Source: Tillus elongatus
Lineage: Eukaryota; Arthropoda; Insecta; Coleoptera; Cleridae
Direction of reading: 5' to 3'
Length of the DNA stretch: 64,000 nucleotides
Assembly: GCA_964006375.1 (NCBI GenBank)
Contig: OZ023265.1
Coordinates: 153,591,047-153,655,046, forward strand
The notes below the pieces were generated by a model, which saw only the letters and a program-made list of their open reading frames with translations, was not told the DNA's origin and did not search any database. This document shows, one piece after another, positions 28,679 through 41,258 of the stretch (within the stretch, counting starts at the first letter, position 1; each line of letters begins with the position of its first letter). A program made the position numbers and the translations under genes.

Positions 28679-28739
28679 CAATTACTATGCCGTACTGAAG
28701 AGCTCTAATGAGAGCGAAACCGGTCTACGGTTCTAATTG
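28679..28739 (+). ncRNA. Type I hammerhead ribozyme, inverted monomer 3
   Basis: Core CTGAAGA (28695-28701); stem II GCTCT-AATG-AGAGC (28702-28715); GAAA (28716-28719); minimal stem III AC-CG-GT (28719-28724); predicted cleavage after C28725 (GTC). Stem I pairs GCCGTA (28689-28694) with TACGGT (28726-28731, last pair G-U). An outer helix pairs CAATTA (28679-28684) with TAATTG (28734-28739) across an internal loop. Every invariant hammerhead nucleotide is present. The very short stem III suggests efficient cleavage only as a tandem dimer, as known for this class. Confidence 0.87.
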
Positions 28740-28946
28740 TTGCGAGAGTGCATCTAGTCTTACATACTTTGTCCCTATATTGGGGTAGAAATGGGCCAGG
28801 GCTAACAATTTTTTAAATTGTTAGTTAGTTGTATACTGTCTCTATTTTTAACACTCTGTGTTATTTGGAGCGGGCGTGACAACATAGTACTTGGTTCCGA
28901 ACTAGGTGGCGATACGTTCACCACTCACTTAGTATATGGCAAGAAT

Positions 28947-30084
28947 TTATTCTCAGCATAACTTCATATGAGGCAGAAGAACAGGACAAGTGATAATGGT
29001 AATGGTGATTTTCCACAATTTTGACAAATATTAGCAACTTTACCTTGCTCTATGGCAACACCAGAAAGAACGTTTCCAAAGTTGAGACGTTTAAAATATT
29101 GGCTAAGAAATTTGATATGAAATAATCGATCAAACGGACTAGCGTTAATGTCGGTTTATAGAAAAATTCACAATCGTTCTGACGAAGTCATAAATATATT
29201 TAGTCTAAAAACCGTAGCATATCTTTGTAAGCTTAAATTGTGGTTTTAAATAACAGAGCTATGTTACGGTTTTGTTACACTGGTAGAAATCGTTAAATAA
29301 AATGATTCAAAAGTAGGAGTTTTTTCCTACCTAACCCCTTCCTTCCCACACTCCACCGTGGACACGGCCCTGAGACCGCTTTCCACGTCGACTCATCCTG
29401 TTCTTTTCTAGTTCTTAAAATGGGTTCAGCAACTACACAGATTTAACATATTTTGTGGAGTTGGGGTGTGGTCTGTGGTATTTATAAGGACGAGTACAAT
29501 TGGCTTGACTAGTCTACAAATTAAACGTTGAATATGATAAACTACCATTTTTAAGTTCCCCAAAAAAGGGCACAAAAATTTTTGCAATTGTCTTAAGCCG
29601 TTTCTATAAAGTTTCCAGAAAAAAGTAGAGCGGACGCCTGACCTATGATTACGGCAAGCTAACTGAAAGTGTGTGTGTGTGTTTAAAACGATGAGTCACT
29701 TTATTGGCTGTTTACACACCTAAAGCAATTTAATAACTCTCAGTTAAATTTCACAACACGATGACAATTTGGTTGAGAGATTTTAAGGGCTATTTGGGTA
29801 TTCACTTACTCGTCGTTCGAGGCGAACGCATTTTCATTTCATTTGCAAATGCTTCATAAAGTGCTATTTAATGCTCGGAAATACCCAGACACGCGTCACG
29901 ATTAAAAGCACCATAAAATATAGAAAGTTATAGCATCAGTAATGGTATAATACAGACCGGCCGACGTCATCTTCACCACCAAAGGGTTGGCTGGGACGGC
30001 TGTATCCCCCTGCTCGAACAGGGTCGGACTTGCATGTCTTTTATATTTAAATAAGATCGGTTCTAAGAGGAACGTTGACAATTA
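28947..30084. other. Unassigned sequence, no gene recognised
   Basis: It holds a short (GT)n at ~29668-29682 and a GC-richer patch at ~29330-29400 (CACCGTGGACACGGCC). Another patch at ~29955-30030 can be read as a short peptide with no known family. No supported coding region. Confidence 0.5.
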
Positions 30085-31822
<1,738 letters not shown>

Positions 31823-31844
31823 GTTAGTTGAATAATTAAATGTA

Positions 31845-31945
31845 TGGACGCAGCAAGTGCGTTATGGTAGTGAATTTTCATAAAAATGTTTTTTTAGGCA
31901 AAAAAGTCTTTTTTAATGAAAGCAGGCATCAAATAAGGCTACATA
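31845..31945 (+). repeat. AT-core family start fragment
   Basis: GTATGGACGCAGCAAGTGCG followed by ~90 bp of the end segment, broken off after AAAGCAGGCATCAAAT. Confidence 0.65.
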
Positions 31946-32571
31946 TTTTTTACGCAAAATTTTGCTAAAAGAATACATAAAATTAAAATTATACGCCTAA
32001 TGTGTAATTAAAATTGAAAATAAAATAATTTGTTTGCACGAAAATCCATTAAAACCTTATTTTTGACTAATCTCGTTTAAAAAATGTTCCATCAATTGAA
32101 TAATTTTTCATACAAAAATTCGCAACAAATGTTTCTCCAAAAAAATTTATGAAATTCATTTATAAGAAAATTCGCTATTAAAACAACATTTTGTACAAAA
32201 AATTAGCTAATAGAAATAAATTAAACAAATTCAAAATATTCAAAATTTTATCTAAATACAGAATTAGATACTTTTTCTGTGGCTCCACAGAGAAAACTTT
32301 TGCCTGTGGATGCTGTAAAAATTGAATCCGGTTGTAGAAAAGAAAACAACCCCATCTGATTACACGAATCTCTACGTCTATGTTAACTGTGGAACGGTTT
32401 TATCAACTAAGGGCTACAACGGCTGCTATTAAACTTGAACTAAAAGTTTTAACAGTGCTTATCTTTCATGTTCAACAAAAAGTCGCTAAAGAAATTGGAA
32501 TTACATAATATGATCAGATAACCTTAAAATTGAATCAAAGATGAACAAAAAAGTTGAAAGTTGAATTCAGT
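31946..32571. other. Unassigned AT-rich sequence
   Basis: No ORF or family recognised. It may be the body of the SINE whose tRNA-like head is at 32572-32652, but no boundary is visible. Confidence 0.4.
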
Positions 32572-32652
32572 CAACGGTGAGACTTGAACCCGCGGCCCTT
32601 CGCTGATCAGGCACTTATATAATAGTTTCACCACGGTAACGCTTGTAACATA
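32572..32652 (-). repeat. tRNA-like SINE head
   Basis: On the minus strand a B-box-like GGGTTCAAGTCTC (32580-32592) lies ~35 bp downstream of an A-box-like ACCGTGGTGAAAC (32624-32638). The spacing fits a Pol III internal promoter. The sequence does not fold as a clean tRNA gene and lacks the expected acceptor pairing, so a tRNA-derived SINE or tRNA pseudogene is more likely. Confidence 0.45.
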
Positions 32653-32884
32653 AGGTATATAGCCGATAATGGTATTAAGTTATTTATTTGTAGTAAGTAT
32701 AGTCTTTAGAGGCAGCATTTGCAACTATTTTAACAAATGAGAAGAGTAAGATAAATATAGAACATTCTAATATACATTTTCCGCAATATCTACTCTTTAT
32801 AAACCACAATAGTTATACTAATTTACACGTTTCAAATCTCCAGTTTAACATTACAGACAATATTTTGGTATTGCGTGTTCTCTG

Positions 32885-33385
<501 letters not shown>

Positions 33386-33744
33386 AATAAACAATGAAAA
33401 AAGTTTTTGCCAAAAAGGTAAATATAAAATATTTCAAGAAGGGCCTGTATTCTAGGCTCTGTCAGAAATTCTTGGCTCCTTGAATCTGTCAGTTTGAAGA
33501 ACTGGTGTTTATTAATTATACACCAGCAATGTATAACCACCATGGATTTTCAATATATTACGTCTTAGGTTCTTGTTATACAAATCGTTTTGATCTTGTA
33601 CTGCCCCTTTATGAAGATGTACTTCTGATGCCAGAAAATTTAAATTTGGTATGTGTAAATACTATAGTCTTTTTAAAGGAAATCCTTGTGGTGGTGGTGG
33701 TTGTATGCAGGCCTCGAAAGTTTCCTTTCATTAGCCACAGATTT

Positions 33745-34172
33745 TTGTTGCTAAAAAGTCCTTAAACAGTCACAATACTTGCCTCGCCACCCATTACAGA
33801 AACCCTTCTTACAAATCTTATAAAGTAACTTTGATGTGCGTACCAGGGCATCGAAACATTGAAGGCAATGAGGAATCAGGTAGACGTGCAAAAAGGGCAG
33901 CAGCAAAACCATTCTATGTGGACTAACAAAAAGCCATCTTGGAAAAGAACTTGATATTTGGGAGAAGAACCAAATGCTGTCATACTGGAGACAAACGTCA
34001 GGCTTCAGGCAGACAGAACGGTTCATCACCATATCAACAGAGAAGTCTGAACTGTTTCTTGAATTGAACAGGAACGACTTGGGAATAATCACGGGATTTT
34101 TCACCACATGGCACTCCTCAGTAATTTATCACCTTATGAGGATGGCTAACAGGAAACAGACATACATCGACT
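33745..34172 (+). pseudogene. RNase H domain fragment of an I/R1-type LINE
   Basis: One frame at about 33755-33930 reads YKVTLMCVPGHRNIEGNEES followed by GRRAKRAAAK. This is the RNase H signature VxWVPGHxxIxGNExAD with the last Asp changed to Gly. A second frame (33974-34172) gives WRQTSGFRQTERF, LELNRNDLGIITGFFT and YHLMRMA, the region after RNase H in this LINE group. The two are separated by stops and a frameshift. Confidence 0.7.
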
Positions 34173-34283
34173 GATTGATGTCCATGCATCTTTGAGTCAA
34201 CACATTAAAGGCAAACAAGGCTTCTCTTGTTCCCATTGCATTTCTGAAGCCAAATTGGGTTTTGCTAATATCTTGTTCTAATA

Positions 34284-35039
34284 TCTGCAGACGACACCAT
34301 ACTCATTGCCGAAACAATAGAAGATTTACAGAGCTTAGTAGATCAAGTAGTGACGAGTAGCGAGGGGAGCGGACTTACCTTAAATATCAAAAAGACCAAA
34401 TTTATGACCATTACAAAATCAGTTCAGCAACAGGAAAACATATGGATCAAGGGAGAACTAGTAGAGAAAGTCAGTAGGTACAGGTTACTGGGAACAACTG
34501 TCAATGAAAATAATGGGTACACTGAAGAAACTAATTCAAGAATTGGACAAGCCAGGACCATATATAACAGAATCAGAAGCGTGTTATGCAGTAGAGATCT
34601 TAACTTACAACTTAGATTCGGAATATTGAGATGCTACGTTTTCTCGGTGTTGCTATATGGGATGGAATCATGTACGTTAAAGAAGGCATTTGAGATGTGG
34701 TCATATAGAAGGCTCTTGAGGATAAGTTGGGTAGACATGTTAACAAATGAGCAGGTACTGGGAAGAATGAGAAAAGAAAAAGAAATATTGAACACAATTA
34801 AAATAAGGAAGCTGCAATATCTGGGCCACGTGATGAGAGGAGAGAAATATGTATTGTTGCAGAATCTTATGCAGGGAAAGATACGGGGAAAGCGAAGCAG
34901 AGGAAGAAGACACATTTCCTGGCTAAATAACCCGAGAAAATGGTACAACTGTAGTTCCGTTGAGTTGTCCAGAGCTGCAGCATCAAAAGTGAGAGTAACC
35001 ATGATGATAGTCAACCTTTTAAGAGGAGAAGGCACTTGA
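34284..35039 (+). pseudogene. RTE-type LINE ORF2, C-terminal part
   Basis: In-frame reading starts SADDTILIAETIEDLQSLVD, the RT catalytic box with the Tyr of YADD changed to Ser. It continues without a stop for ~250 codons: LTLNIKKTKFM, YRLLGTTVNENNGYTEE, YVFSVLLYGMES, FEMWSYRRLLRISWVD, RKLQYLGHVMRGEKY, QGKIRGKRSRGRRHISWL. These are hallmarks of RTE/BovB-like LINEs. The upstream RT and endonuclease are missing. The long open frame suggests recent insertion, 5' truncated. Confidence 0.85.
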
Positions 35040-35732
35040 AAAAGAAGAGGATGACTAACGTGGACAGTGAAAACTTCAGATGCCGCACTTAAGCAACGGA
35101 ACACTTACTATACAACTGCATAGCTCAGTTCCGCAAAATGCTCAAATACCTTAATAGGCCCCCAAAAAGATAATATAATGAAATATATGAAAAGTCTGAT
35201 CATGTTGGTAAACTATTAGAAAATATAGTTATGCACAAGGACCCATTAGGGTCGCACTGGTGAGAGTCCAAAGACATATATGACTCGTCAAATAATCTAC
35301 AATTTATTAGAAAATACAAAAGTTTTCCAGAAGAAAATTTTGCTTTTTTCCGCAACAACTGACCTGCCTAACAAATTAATTCAAGCTGAGGAGGTACCTG
35401 ACAGATTACAAACGTGGCAGGTATTTGTTCTTGCCAATCGATTGAATGATTTTGTTTTAGCTAACCCCTTCGAACCGGTTTTCCAAAACAAGGTTTTTTT
35501 AAACAAATTTGTATCTTCGAATGTTATTACGTTATTTCTGCAAAATAAAGTACCTATTCTGTTTTAGACAGACTTCACTGTGTATCAAAATCGAAGACCC
35601 GAGTTTAATGAGAAAGTGAGTTATCAAGACTTGGGATATTTTTATCAAAGTTCAATTTTAACGTGCTTGCCCAGAGTTTTTTGACACGCATCTACTATTT
35701 TAACTACCATGAAAACAATTACTTTTAATGGA
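35040..35732. other. Unassigned sequence
   Basis: The 95-codon frame at 35280-35567 (NLLENTKVFQKKILLF...) matches no family I know. No other feature. Confidence 0.45.
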
Positions 35733-36067
35733 TATTTCCTCATTTTCATGGGCGTCTGTCTGCTTCTCTCATCCTGACCGCTCTGATATCTCACAAAACC
35801 TCACCGAAATTATCCAAGATGGCATGGAAATATTTATTCCACCTACACAGAAAACCTCTGCAGCCACTTAAAAGCCCTGGTTCTCTAAATCCTGTGACAA
35901 GGCCAGACTTAAAAAGGTAAAAGCTCACAAAAAGCTTCTACACAATCCCAGTCAAGAAAACAGTCAAGCATTTACGACGCAAGAAACCACTATGTCCGCA
36001 TTCTTTCCGTCAGCGCAAATCAACTGCCGACCTCTTTTCCTTTGTCACCAATTCTTGGAACAAGTCT

Positions 36068-36514
36068 ATGGAACTACACGGTGAATCCCAGATTGTCGCT
36101 CTAGACATATCCAAAGCATTCGACCAGGTCTATGGTCTACCACCAAAACTCTGTACGTGGACAGCAAATTTCCTCTTCAACCGGAGCATTTCTGTTGTCG
36201 TTGATGATCATTTTTCTAAACTGTATCCAATTAATGTAGGAGTTCCTCAAGATTTAACTTTAGCCCCTACTTTGTTTCTTCTCCGCATCAATGACCTCCT
36301 CTCTAGAACATCCAACCCAGTTCACAGTTACGCGGACGACAGCACCCTCCACTCAAATATACAATATTATAAGCCTGTCTCTTTAGCCCAATTAGATGAG
36401 GATCGCAGACTCATGAAGGGTTATGTCTCCGTGGATCTCCAAAAAATATTAGACTGGGGAAGTAAAAATCTTGTACAATTCAACCCCACCAAATCACAGT
36501 CTTGGTTGACTTGA
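36068..36514 (+). pseudogene. LINE RT palm, unit 1 of copy 3
   Basis: A 148-codon frame: VALDISKAFDQVYGLPPKLC (first catalytic Asp retained; 11 codons missing after DQV compared with copy 2), HSYADDSTLHS (catalytic pair retained), LDEDRRLMKGYVSVDLQKIL. It ends where unit 2 starts. Confidence 0.8.
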
Positions 36515-37047
36515 AAAGGTCAAAGCTCACAAAAAGCTTCTACACAATCCGTCAAGAAAACCGTCAAGCATTTAACGACGCAAGAAACCGCTATGTCCGC
36601 ATTCTTTCTGAGGCAAAAAACTCGAAAAACAAAGTCCTCTTTAGCTCCAGCGGCAGAAAACCCTTCTGGACTCTTTCCAAATCCATTGGGAATAATAGCT
36701 GCAAGAGCACGTTCTCACCTCTTGTCTCAGGGGATGAAATTGTTTTTACCGCACTGGCTAAAGCTGAACTTTTTGCCTCGTTGTTTGCCGGAAATTCTAC
36801 TCTCAACTAACCTCCAAATGTTCAACCAACACCACCAACAGTCTCCAAAGTCGCGCATAAAATGACAGATATCACTTTCAAAACTATAAAAGTACGAAAG
36901 ATGCTCTCTTCTCTTAATACCAGGAAAGCCTCTGGCCTTGACGAGATCCCAGTCATTGTTTTCAAAAAATTTGCACCAAAACTTGCTCCTGTCCTGACTC
37001 GTCTGTTTCAGACATCTTACAATAGAGGCATATTCCCTAGTAACTGA
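36502..37047 (+). pseudogene. LINE linker and RT fingers, unit 2 of copy 3
   Basis: The linker reads QENRQAFNDARNRYVRILSE and continues as KNSKNKVLFSSSGRKPFW. After a stop and a frame change it continues as KASGLDEIPVIVFKKFAPKL (36862-37047). A stop replaces the Trp of PSNWK. Confidence 0.75.
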
Positions 37048-37278
37048 AAACTGCTCGAGTACACCCGGCCCCAAGAAAGGATCCAAAGCGCTTCCTAACA
37101 ACTACAGGCCTATTTCTCTCCTTTCAGTCGTCTCTAATGTGATGGAAAGTATATAAACACCGAATCACTCAAATTTCTTGGAAAACACAGTCTAATCCAC
37201 GACAGAGAGTATGGATTCCGTCAGCGCAAATCAACTGCCGACCTCCTTTCCTTTGTCACCCATTCTTGGAACACGTCT

Positions 37279-38392
37279 ATGGAACTACACGGTGAATCCC
37301 AGATTGTCGCTCTAGACATATCCATAGCATTCGACCAGGTCTATGGCCTACCACCAAAACTCTGTACGTGGACAGCAAATTTCCTCTCCAACCGGAGCAT
37401 TTCTGTTGTCGTTGATGACCATTCCTCTAAACTGTATCCAATTAATGTAGGAGTTCCTTAAGGTTCAGATTTAGCCCCTGCTTTGTTTCTTCTCCACATC
37501 AATGACCTCCTTTCTAGCACATCCAACCCAGTTCACAGTTACGCGGACGACAGCACCCTCCACTCAAATATACAATATTCTAAGCCTGTCTCTTTAGCCC
37601 GATTAGATGAGGATCGTAGACTCATGAAGGGTTATGTCTCCGTGGATCTCCAACAAATATTAGATTGGGGAAGTAAAAATCTTCTACAATTCAACCCCAC
37701 CAAATCACAGCCTTGCTTTCTTTCTCATAAAAGATACAACAGCGCTAGACCCATCACAATAAACAACCAAGTTATTCAAAGTAATGAGTCCTTTTTACTT
37801 GTTGGCATTTCTGTGGATCGAAATCTCAATTGGCACCAACATGTCACATCAATTGCAGAAGCGGCTGCTAAGAAATCAGGTTTCCTCTTCCGGGCTTGCA
37901 ATCAGCTAATCTCTATACCTTATATACTTGACAAATAAGACCAAACCTCGAATACTGCTCCCACATCTGGGGGCCTCTGCCACTTCTACACTCGCTATCC
38001 TGGTGTCAATTCAGAAAAGAGCTATACGTCTCATCGGTGACCCTAGCCTCAACCAAAGGCTGCCATCCCTTGACCACCGACGTGCCGTTGGTGACCTCTC
38101 TCTCTTTTATAGATATATGCACGGGCACTGATCAGAGGAGCTTTCTTCCATAGTTCCTCCACCTTCTGCCCCCAACAGATCAACCAGGGGAACAGAGCGA
38201 ATGCACCCTTTTACTGTCCAGGTCACCAAACATAGAAACTCTTGTTATGCCCGCTCTTTTGTCCCGAGGACTTCCAAGTTTTGGAATTTCTTGCCGGCAC
38301 ATGTTTTTCCTTCTCCCTCGAACCTCCAAACCTTCAAGTCCAAAATTAACAAGTTGCCTCTTTCCTCCTTGTCGACACCCACGGTACGATAG
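37279..38392 (+). pseudogene. LINE RT palm to C-terminus, unit 2 of copy 3
   Basis: The palm (37279-37461; 37483-37938) has HSYADDSTLHS and a TAA after GVP. The thumb and tail (37928-38131; 38201-38392) include RAIRLIGDPSLNQRLPSLDH and SFVPRTSKFWNFLPAHVF, and end KINKLPLSSLSTPTVR, the authentic family C-terminus. Multiple frameshifts. Confidence 0.8.
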
Positions 38393-38468
38393 TATTTAGG
38401 CTGTAAGCCCTTGTGGTGTGTTCTTGAAATAAAAAAAAATAAAATAAAAATTCGCCAGCAAGGCCAAA

Positions 38469-38470
<2 letters not shown>

Positions 38471-38544
<74 letters not shown>
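38471..38544. repeat. (TA)n microsatellite after LINE copy 3
   Basis: TA array just beyond the LINE tail, ending in ACGTATGTGTGTG. Confidence 0.95.
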
Positions 38545-38545
<1 letters not shown>

Positions 38546-38894
38546 GTATGTGTGTGTATCTAAGGCAAATAAATAAAATAGCCAAACAGGCTGCAAATAA
38601 GTTCACGTTAAAGTTTAACCATTTTTGCTGCAAATTTTTTGCATCATAAGTCCAATACTGCTTTGAGTATCCTTGTTTACATAACTGTGAAATACAAACA
38701 AACCCGTCATAAAACCTAAAGTTTATTATGTCTGAATAAGCACTAATTCTATTGATTTTACCCCCACATTACTGAAACCAATAAGAGGAATTACTTTATA
38801 GGGTTCTAGATTACGATGTTTGGATTTACATTCAGCTGATATGTGAACTATTTAGATCAACCAACGAATTTTGTTTAATTTTTTTCCAATTATT

Positions 38895-39200
38895 TTTTTA
38901 CGTCGGTCTATTTCCGCCACTATGGCCAATCATCGACGACAGGGAGCAGTTTCACCCCACTATCCTGGACACTTTTGCCGAACCTCCGCCTTTCTGTAAG
39001 TATCTTTAACATGCGGAAGATCGCATAAACACGGGGCCGACGGCTTTACGCCTCCTCTAATTTGATAAAATACAATGCGACAACGTCGGTTGATGTTAAT
39101 TTAACAGTGGGTACCGCAAAAGTGAGGGGGAACCATAGTAATGAAACCCAGTGCCCTTCGGTTTAGAGGCACACGTCCCTACCAATGAACCAGCAAGACT
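38895..39200 (-). repeat. tRNA-derived SINE, degenerate copy
   Basis: Homologous, in the same orientation, to the SINE at 62882-63240. Shared blocks include ACTATGGCCAATCA near the 3' end, CAGGGAGCAGTTTCACC, and CCTTCGGTT..AGAGGCACACGT in the tRNA-like head. The B box is mutated (GGGTTTCATTAC). Indels make it older than the 62.9-kb copy. Confidence 0.75.
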
Positions 39201-39287
39201 CTTACCTAGGAAATTTAATTGTAGTAAAGATATTCACTATTGAGTTCTCGATTAAGTACACTTTGGAGAACCCTCATATTTTTCAGA

Positions 39288-39329
39288 CCTGACGACCGTT
39301 TAGCTAACAAAGTTAGCGTCTACAGAGGG
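39288..39329 (-). ncRNA. Degenerate hammerhead-like motif
   Basis: Minus strand CTGTAGA, then stem II GCTAAC-TTT-GTTAGC (perfect), then TAAAC, CGGT and GTC. The core changes A6 to U, U7 to A and G12 to U should abolish cleavage. It keeps stem II better than the other copies. Confidence 0.4.
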
Positions 39330-39563
39330 ATTAAATGAACTAAACGAATAAAAACTTCGCCAGTATTTATGTTTCACTTGACAAGCATCTGCGAACAGCA
39401 TTCTCTAAAAAGGTATACAGACAAACCCTTACTGCTTAGTCGAAAGCGCCTGTAACTAAAATTCCATTACCTGCTTTTGAGAAGACCGTGTATCGTTATT
39501 TAATATTTTTCTTAAATGAAATACTAGTTATATAGATTTGATTTGCTTGGTTTATTTATCGCC

Positions 39564-39600
39564 CTGACGACCTTAACTTTGTTAACGAAACGATCGTCAG
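39564..39600 (+). ncRNA. Hammerhead-like motif, plus strand
   Basis: CTGACGA (39564-39570), stem II TTAAC-TTT-GTTAA, GAAAC (39587-39591), GATC loop, GTC (39596-39598). Core bases are intact (position 7 is variable in the consensus). A C-C mismatch and an extra C sit at the base of stem II. Stem I is weak, so activity is doubtful. Confidence 0.4.
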
Positions 39601-39775
39601 GTCTGAATAGTGTGTTGTTAAAACAAATACATATTTCTACTCTTGTTTGTAAATTCATCTGAATTTTGGCGACTTGCACTTGCAATTTTTGCAAATGCCT
39701 ACAATTTACAGTGGGCTCCTAATAATGAACTTAAAGAAGTGATGATATAACCAAGTAAATTTTGGTTGCCTTTCA

Positions 39776-39934
<159 letters not shown>

Positions 39935-40041
39935 CAACAACACCAATAATAATAATATAAGCGAAATACAAAGTCACCATCGGACTCATCAGGACAAGCT
40001 GTAATCTTGGATGCAGAAGCCTCTCCATGGGCGATATCTAA

Positions 40042-40485
40042 ATGAGCGCTCCCAGGCACTTGTCGACAAATTGGCGTCGAGCGTCGAATTTAAAAGTGAA
40101 AATCCGGGGAAAGTGGATAGATGATGAAGTAATATGGTCGTCGTTTTTTCTAAATAAATTATCATTTAGAAAGAAGGCAGAGGTGTCCTGGAGATTTCCT
40201 AAAAATCGTTTGGCTGACTGTGTTTTTCTATCAAAGTCTCCACTCAGAAACTCGAAATATTGCCCCTTTTGCCCTGATGAAGTTGGTACATCATGGCATA
40301 TTATTTTGACATGCTCCAAAAGTCAACATCTATGTGAGTTTGTGAGATATGTGCTGACGAAATTGACTGGAAGGTGGGACATAACAGTGGCTAGCATTTA
40401 CTCTGGTTTCGACAACAAATCAAATGAGTATAATTTAGCCAATTATATTATAAGTCTAGCAAAAGAACAATGTATGCAGAGATAA
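40042..40485 (+). pseudogene. Probable LINE C-terminal fragment with zinc-knuckle-like motif
   Basis: A 147-codon frame with a cysteine/histidine cluster, KYCPFCPDEVGTSWHIILTC (CxxC...H...C), like the zinc-binding tail after the RT of several non-LTR elements. Just upstream in another frame QKPLHGRYLNERSQALVDK resembles the KPLHGxYL box seen near the end of some LINE ORFs. No RT catalytic box is present. It could be mistaken for a host gene exon. Confidence 0.45.
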
Positions 40486-41258
40486 TATATATTTTAAAAC
40501 AGGTGAAAACTGACATCTCATATCTTGATGTTTTGTAGACAAACTGAAAGCTAGGCTTGTAAATGAATTTTGCTGGTATCTAGGAAAAAGAAACATGGAC
40601 CCTTTTAAATGATTATCGTGTATCAAAACCCTTCTCTGCAAAATTGTGGGAAATGATCTTCCCGATTTAACGAAAATGTAAAGTACTTTTAACAGACCAG
40701 AAAAATGACCTAGAAACTCTCAATGTGATGTTATAATAATGAATGAATGAATGAATGTTTTGATGTTGATACTATATTATCTCTCTGTATATGAATATGT
40801 GTGAGAAATTATATGTAAATAATTTTATTTTAGCAGCAGCAACAACAGGCTCAAAACTATGTCGAAGACCATTAAATAACTAACAGGGGGGAACCTAAAA
40901 TGTGACACTGAATGCCCTGTCATAAATGCGGGCGGACCTTCCAGACCAGTTTGGCGTTTTTTTTTCATCTGCTGCTCAAAACGCAACTGCTCATCTGCCC
41001 GCCGTGGTAGATACATAATTTGTTAAGGAGATAACATTGCAAGTGAACACTCAATTTAAATTCTCACCTGGTACACAAAAGAATGTTCTGAACGCAATAA
41101 ACACCATCGAATTATCTAGTTCTGTAGTGCCGAATGAGGTGTCAATTATATTGCTTAAGCGCAGCAAGCTTGTTGTTTCATTACCACTGTCGCCCATATA
41201 AACGTGGTCTTGGCCTTTCTTATGCGCAGCAAGCGATATTTTTACGCGTCCTGTTATA
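40486..41258. other. Unassigned sequence
   Basis: Short (AATG)n at 40736-40755. The block at 41198-41228 (AACGTGGTCTTGGCCTTTC...) is shared, inverted, with the right flank of transposon B. No gene. Confidence 0.5.

Larger units (their letters stand above)
28142..28932. mobile_element. Retrozyme-like element: array of a 307-bp hammerhead monomer
   Basis: A 791-bp insertion flanked by a perfect 14-bp direct repeat, TATATGGCAAGAAT (28128-28141 and 28933-28946). It consists of a full 307-bp monomer (28142-28448), a partial second monomer in direct tandem (28449 to ~28667) and a partial third in inverted orientation (~28668-28932). Each carries a hammerhead ribozyme. There is no ORF. Small tandem hammerhead monomers with a target duplication match the published architecture of metazoan retrozymes, non-autonomous retroelements that give circular RNAs and probably use PLE machinery. 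The inverted third unit is unusual. Confidence 0.82.
35733..38445 (+). mobile_element. Jockey/CR1-type LINE, copy 3, internally duplicated
   Basis: Plus-strand copy ending in the family 3' UTR (ACGGTACGATAGTATTTAGG) and an A-rich tail. It is a partial tandem. Unit 1 (35733-36505) has the linker, then a deletion that jumps straight to the YGFRQR-equivalent box, then the palm up to ..NPTKSQSW. Unit 2 (36512-38445) restarts in the linker (KVKAHKKLLH-equivalent) and runs to the 3' end. Both units share an identical 33-bp in-frame deletion after AFDQV, so one arose from the other or from the same source. Confidence 0.85.
39255..39615. repeat. Decayed foldback with two opposed hammerhead-like motifs
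   Basis: The left end (AAGTACACTTTGGAGAACCC) matches the arm of the 23.4-kb foldback. A minus-strand motif lies at 39288-39329 and a plus-strand motif at 39564-39600, followed by GTGTGTTGTT. The two lie as an inverted pair ~235 bp apart, as expected for inverted pseudo-LTRs of a Penelope-like element. No RT lies between them. Confidence 0.55.

Noticed and set aside
28142..28932. Repeats at 28 kb as a CRISPR array
   Set aside because: There are only three ~300-bp units, one inverted, in a eukaryotic genome. The hammerhead structure explains them better.
33974..34174. Independent small gene at 34 kb
   Set aside because: It reads as the segment after RNase H of an I/R1-type LINE and is part of that pseudogene.
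36727..37101. Minus-strand 124-codon ORF at 36.7-37.1 kb
   Set aside because: It is antisense to the plus-strand LINE copy 3 and is a shadow frame.
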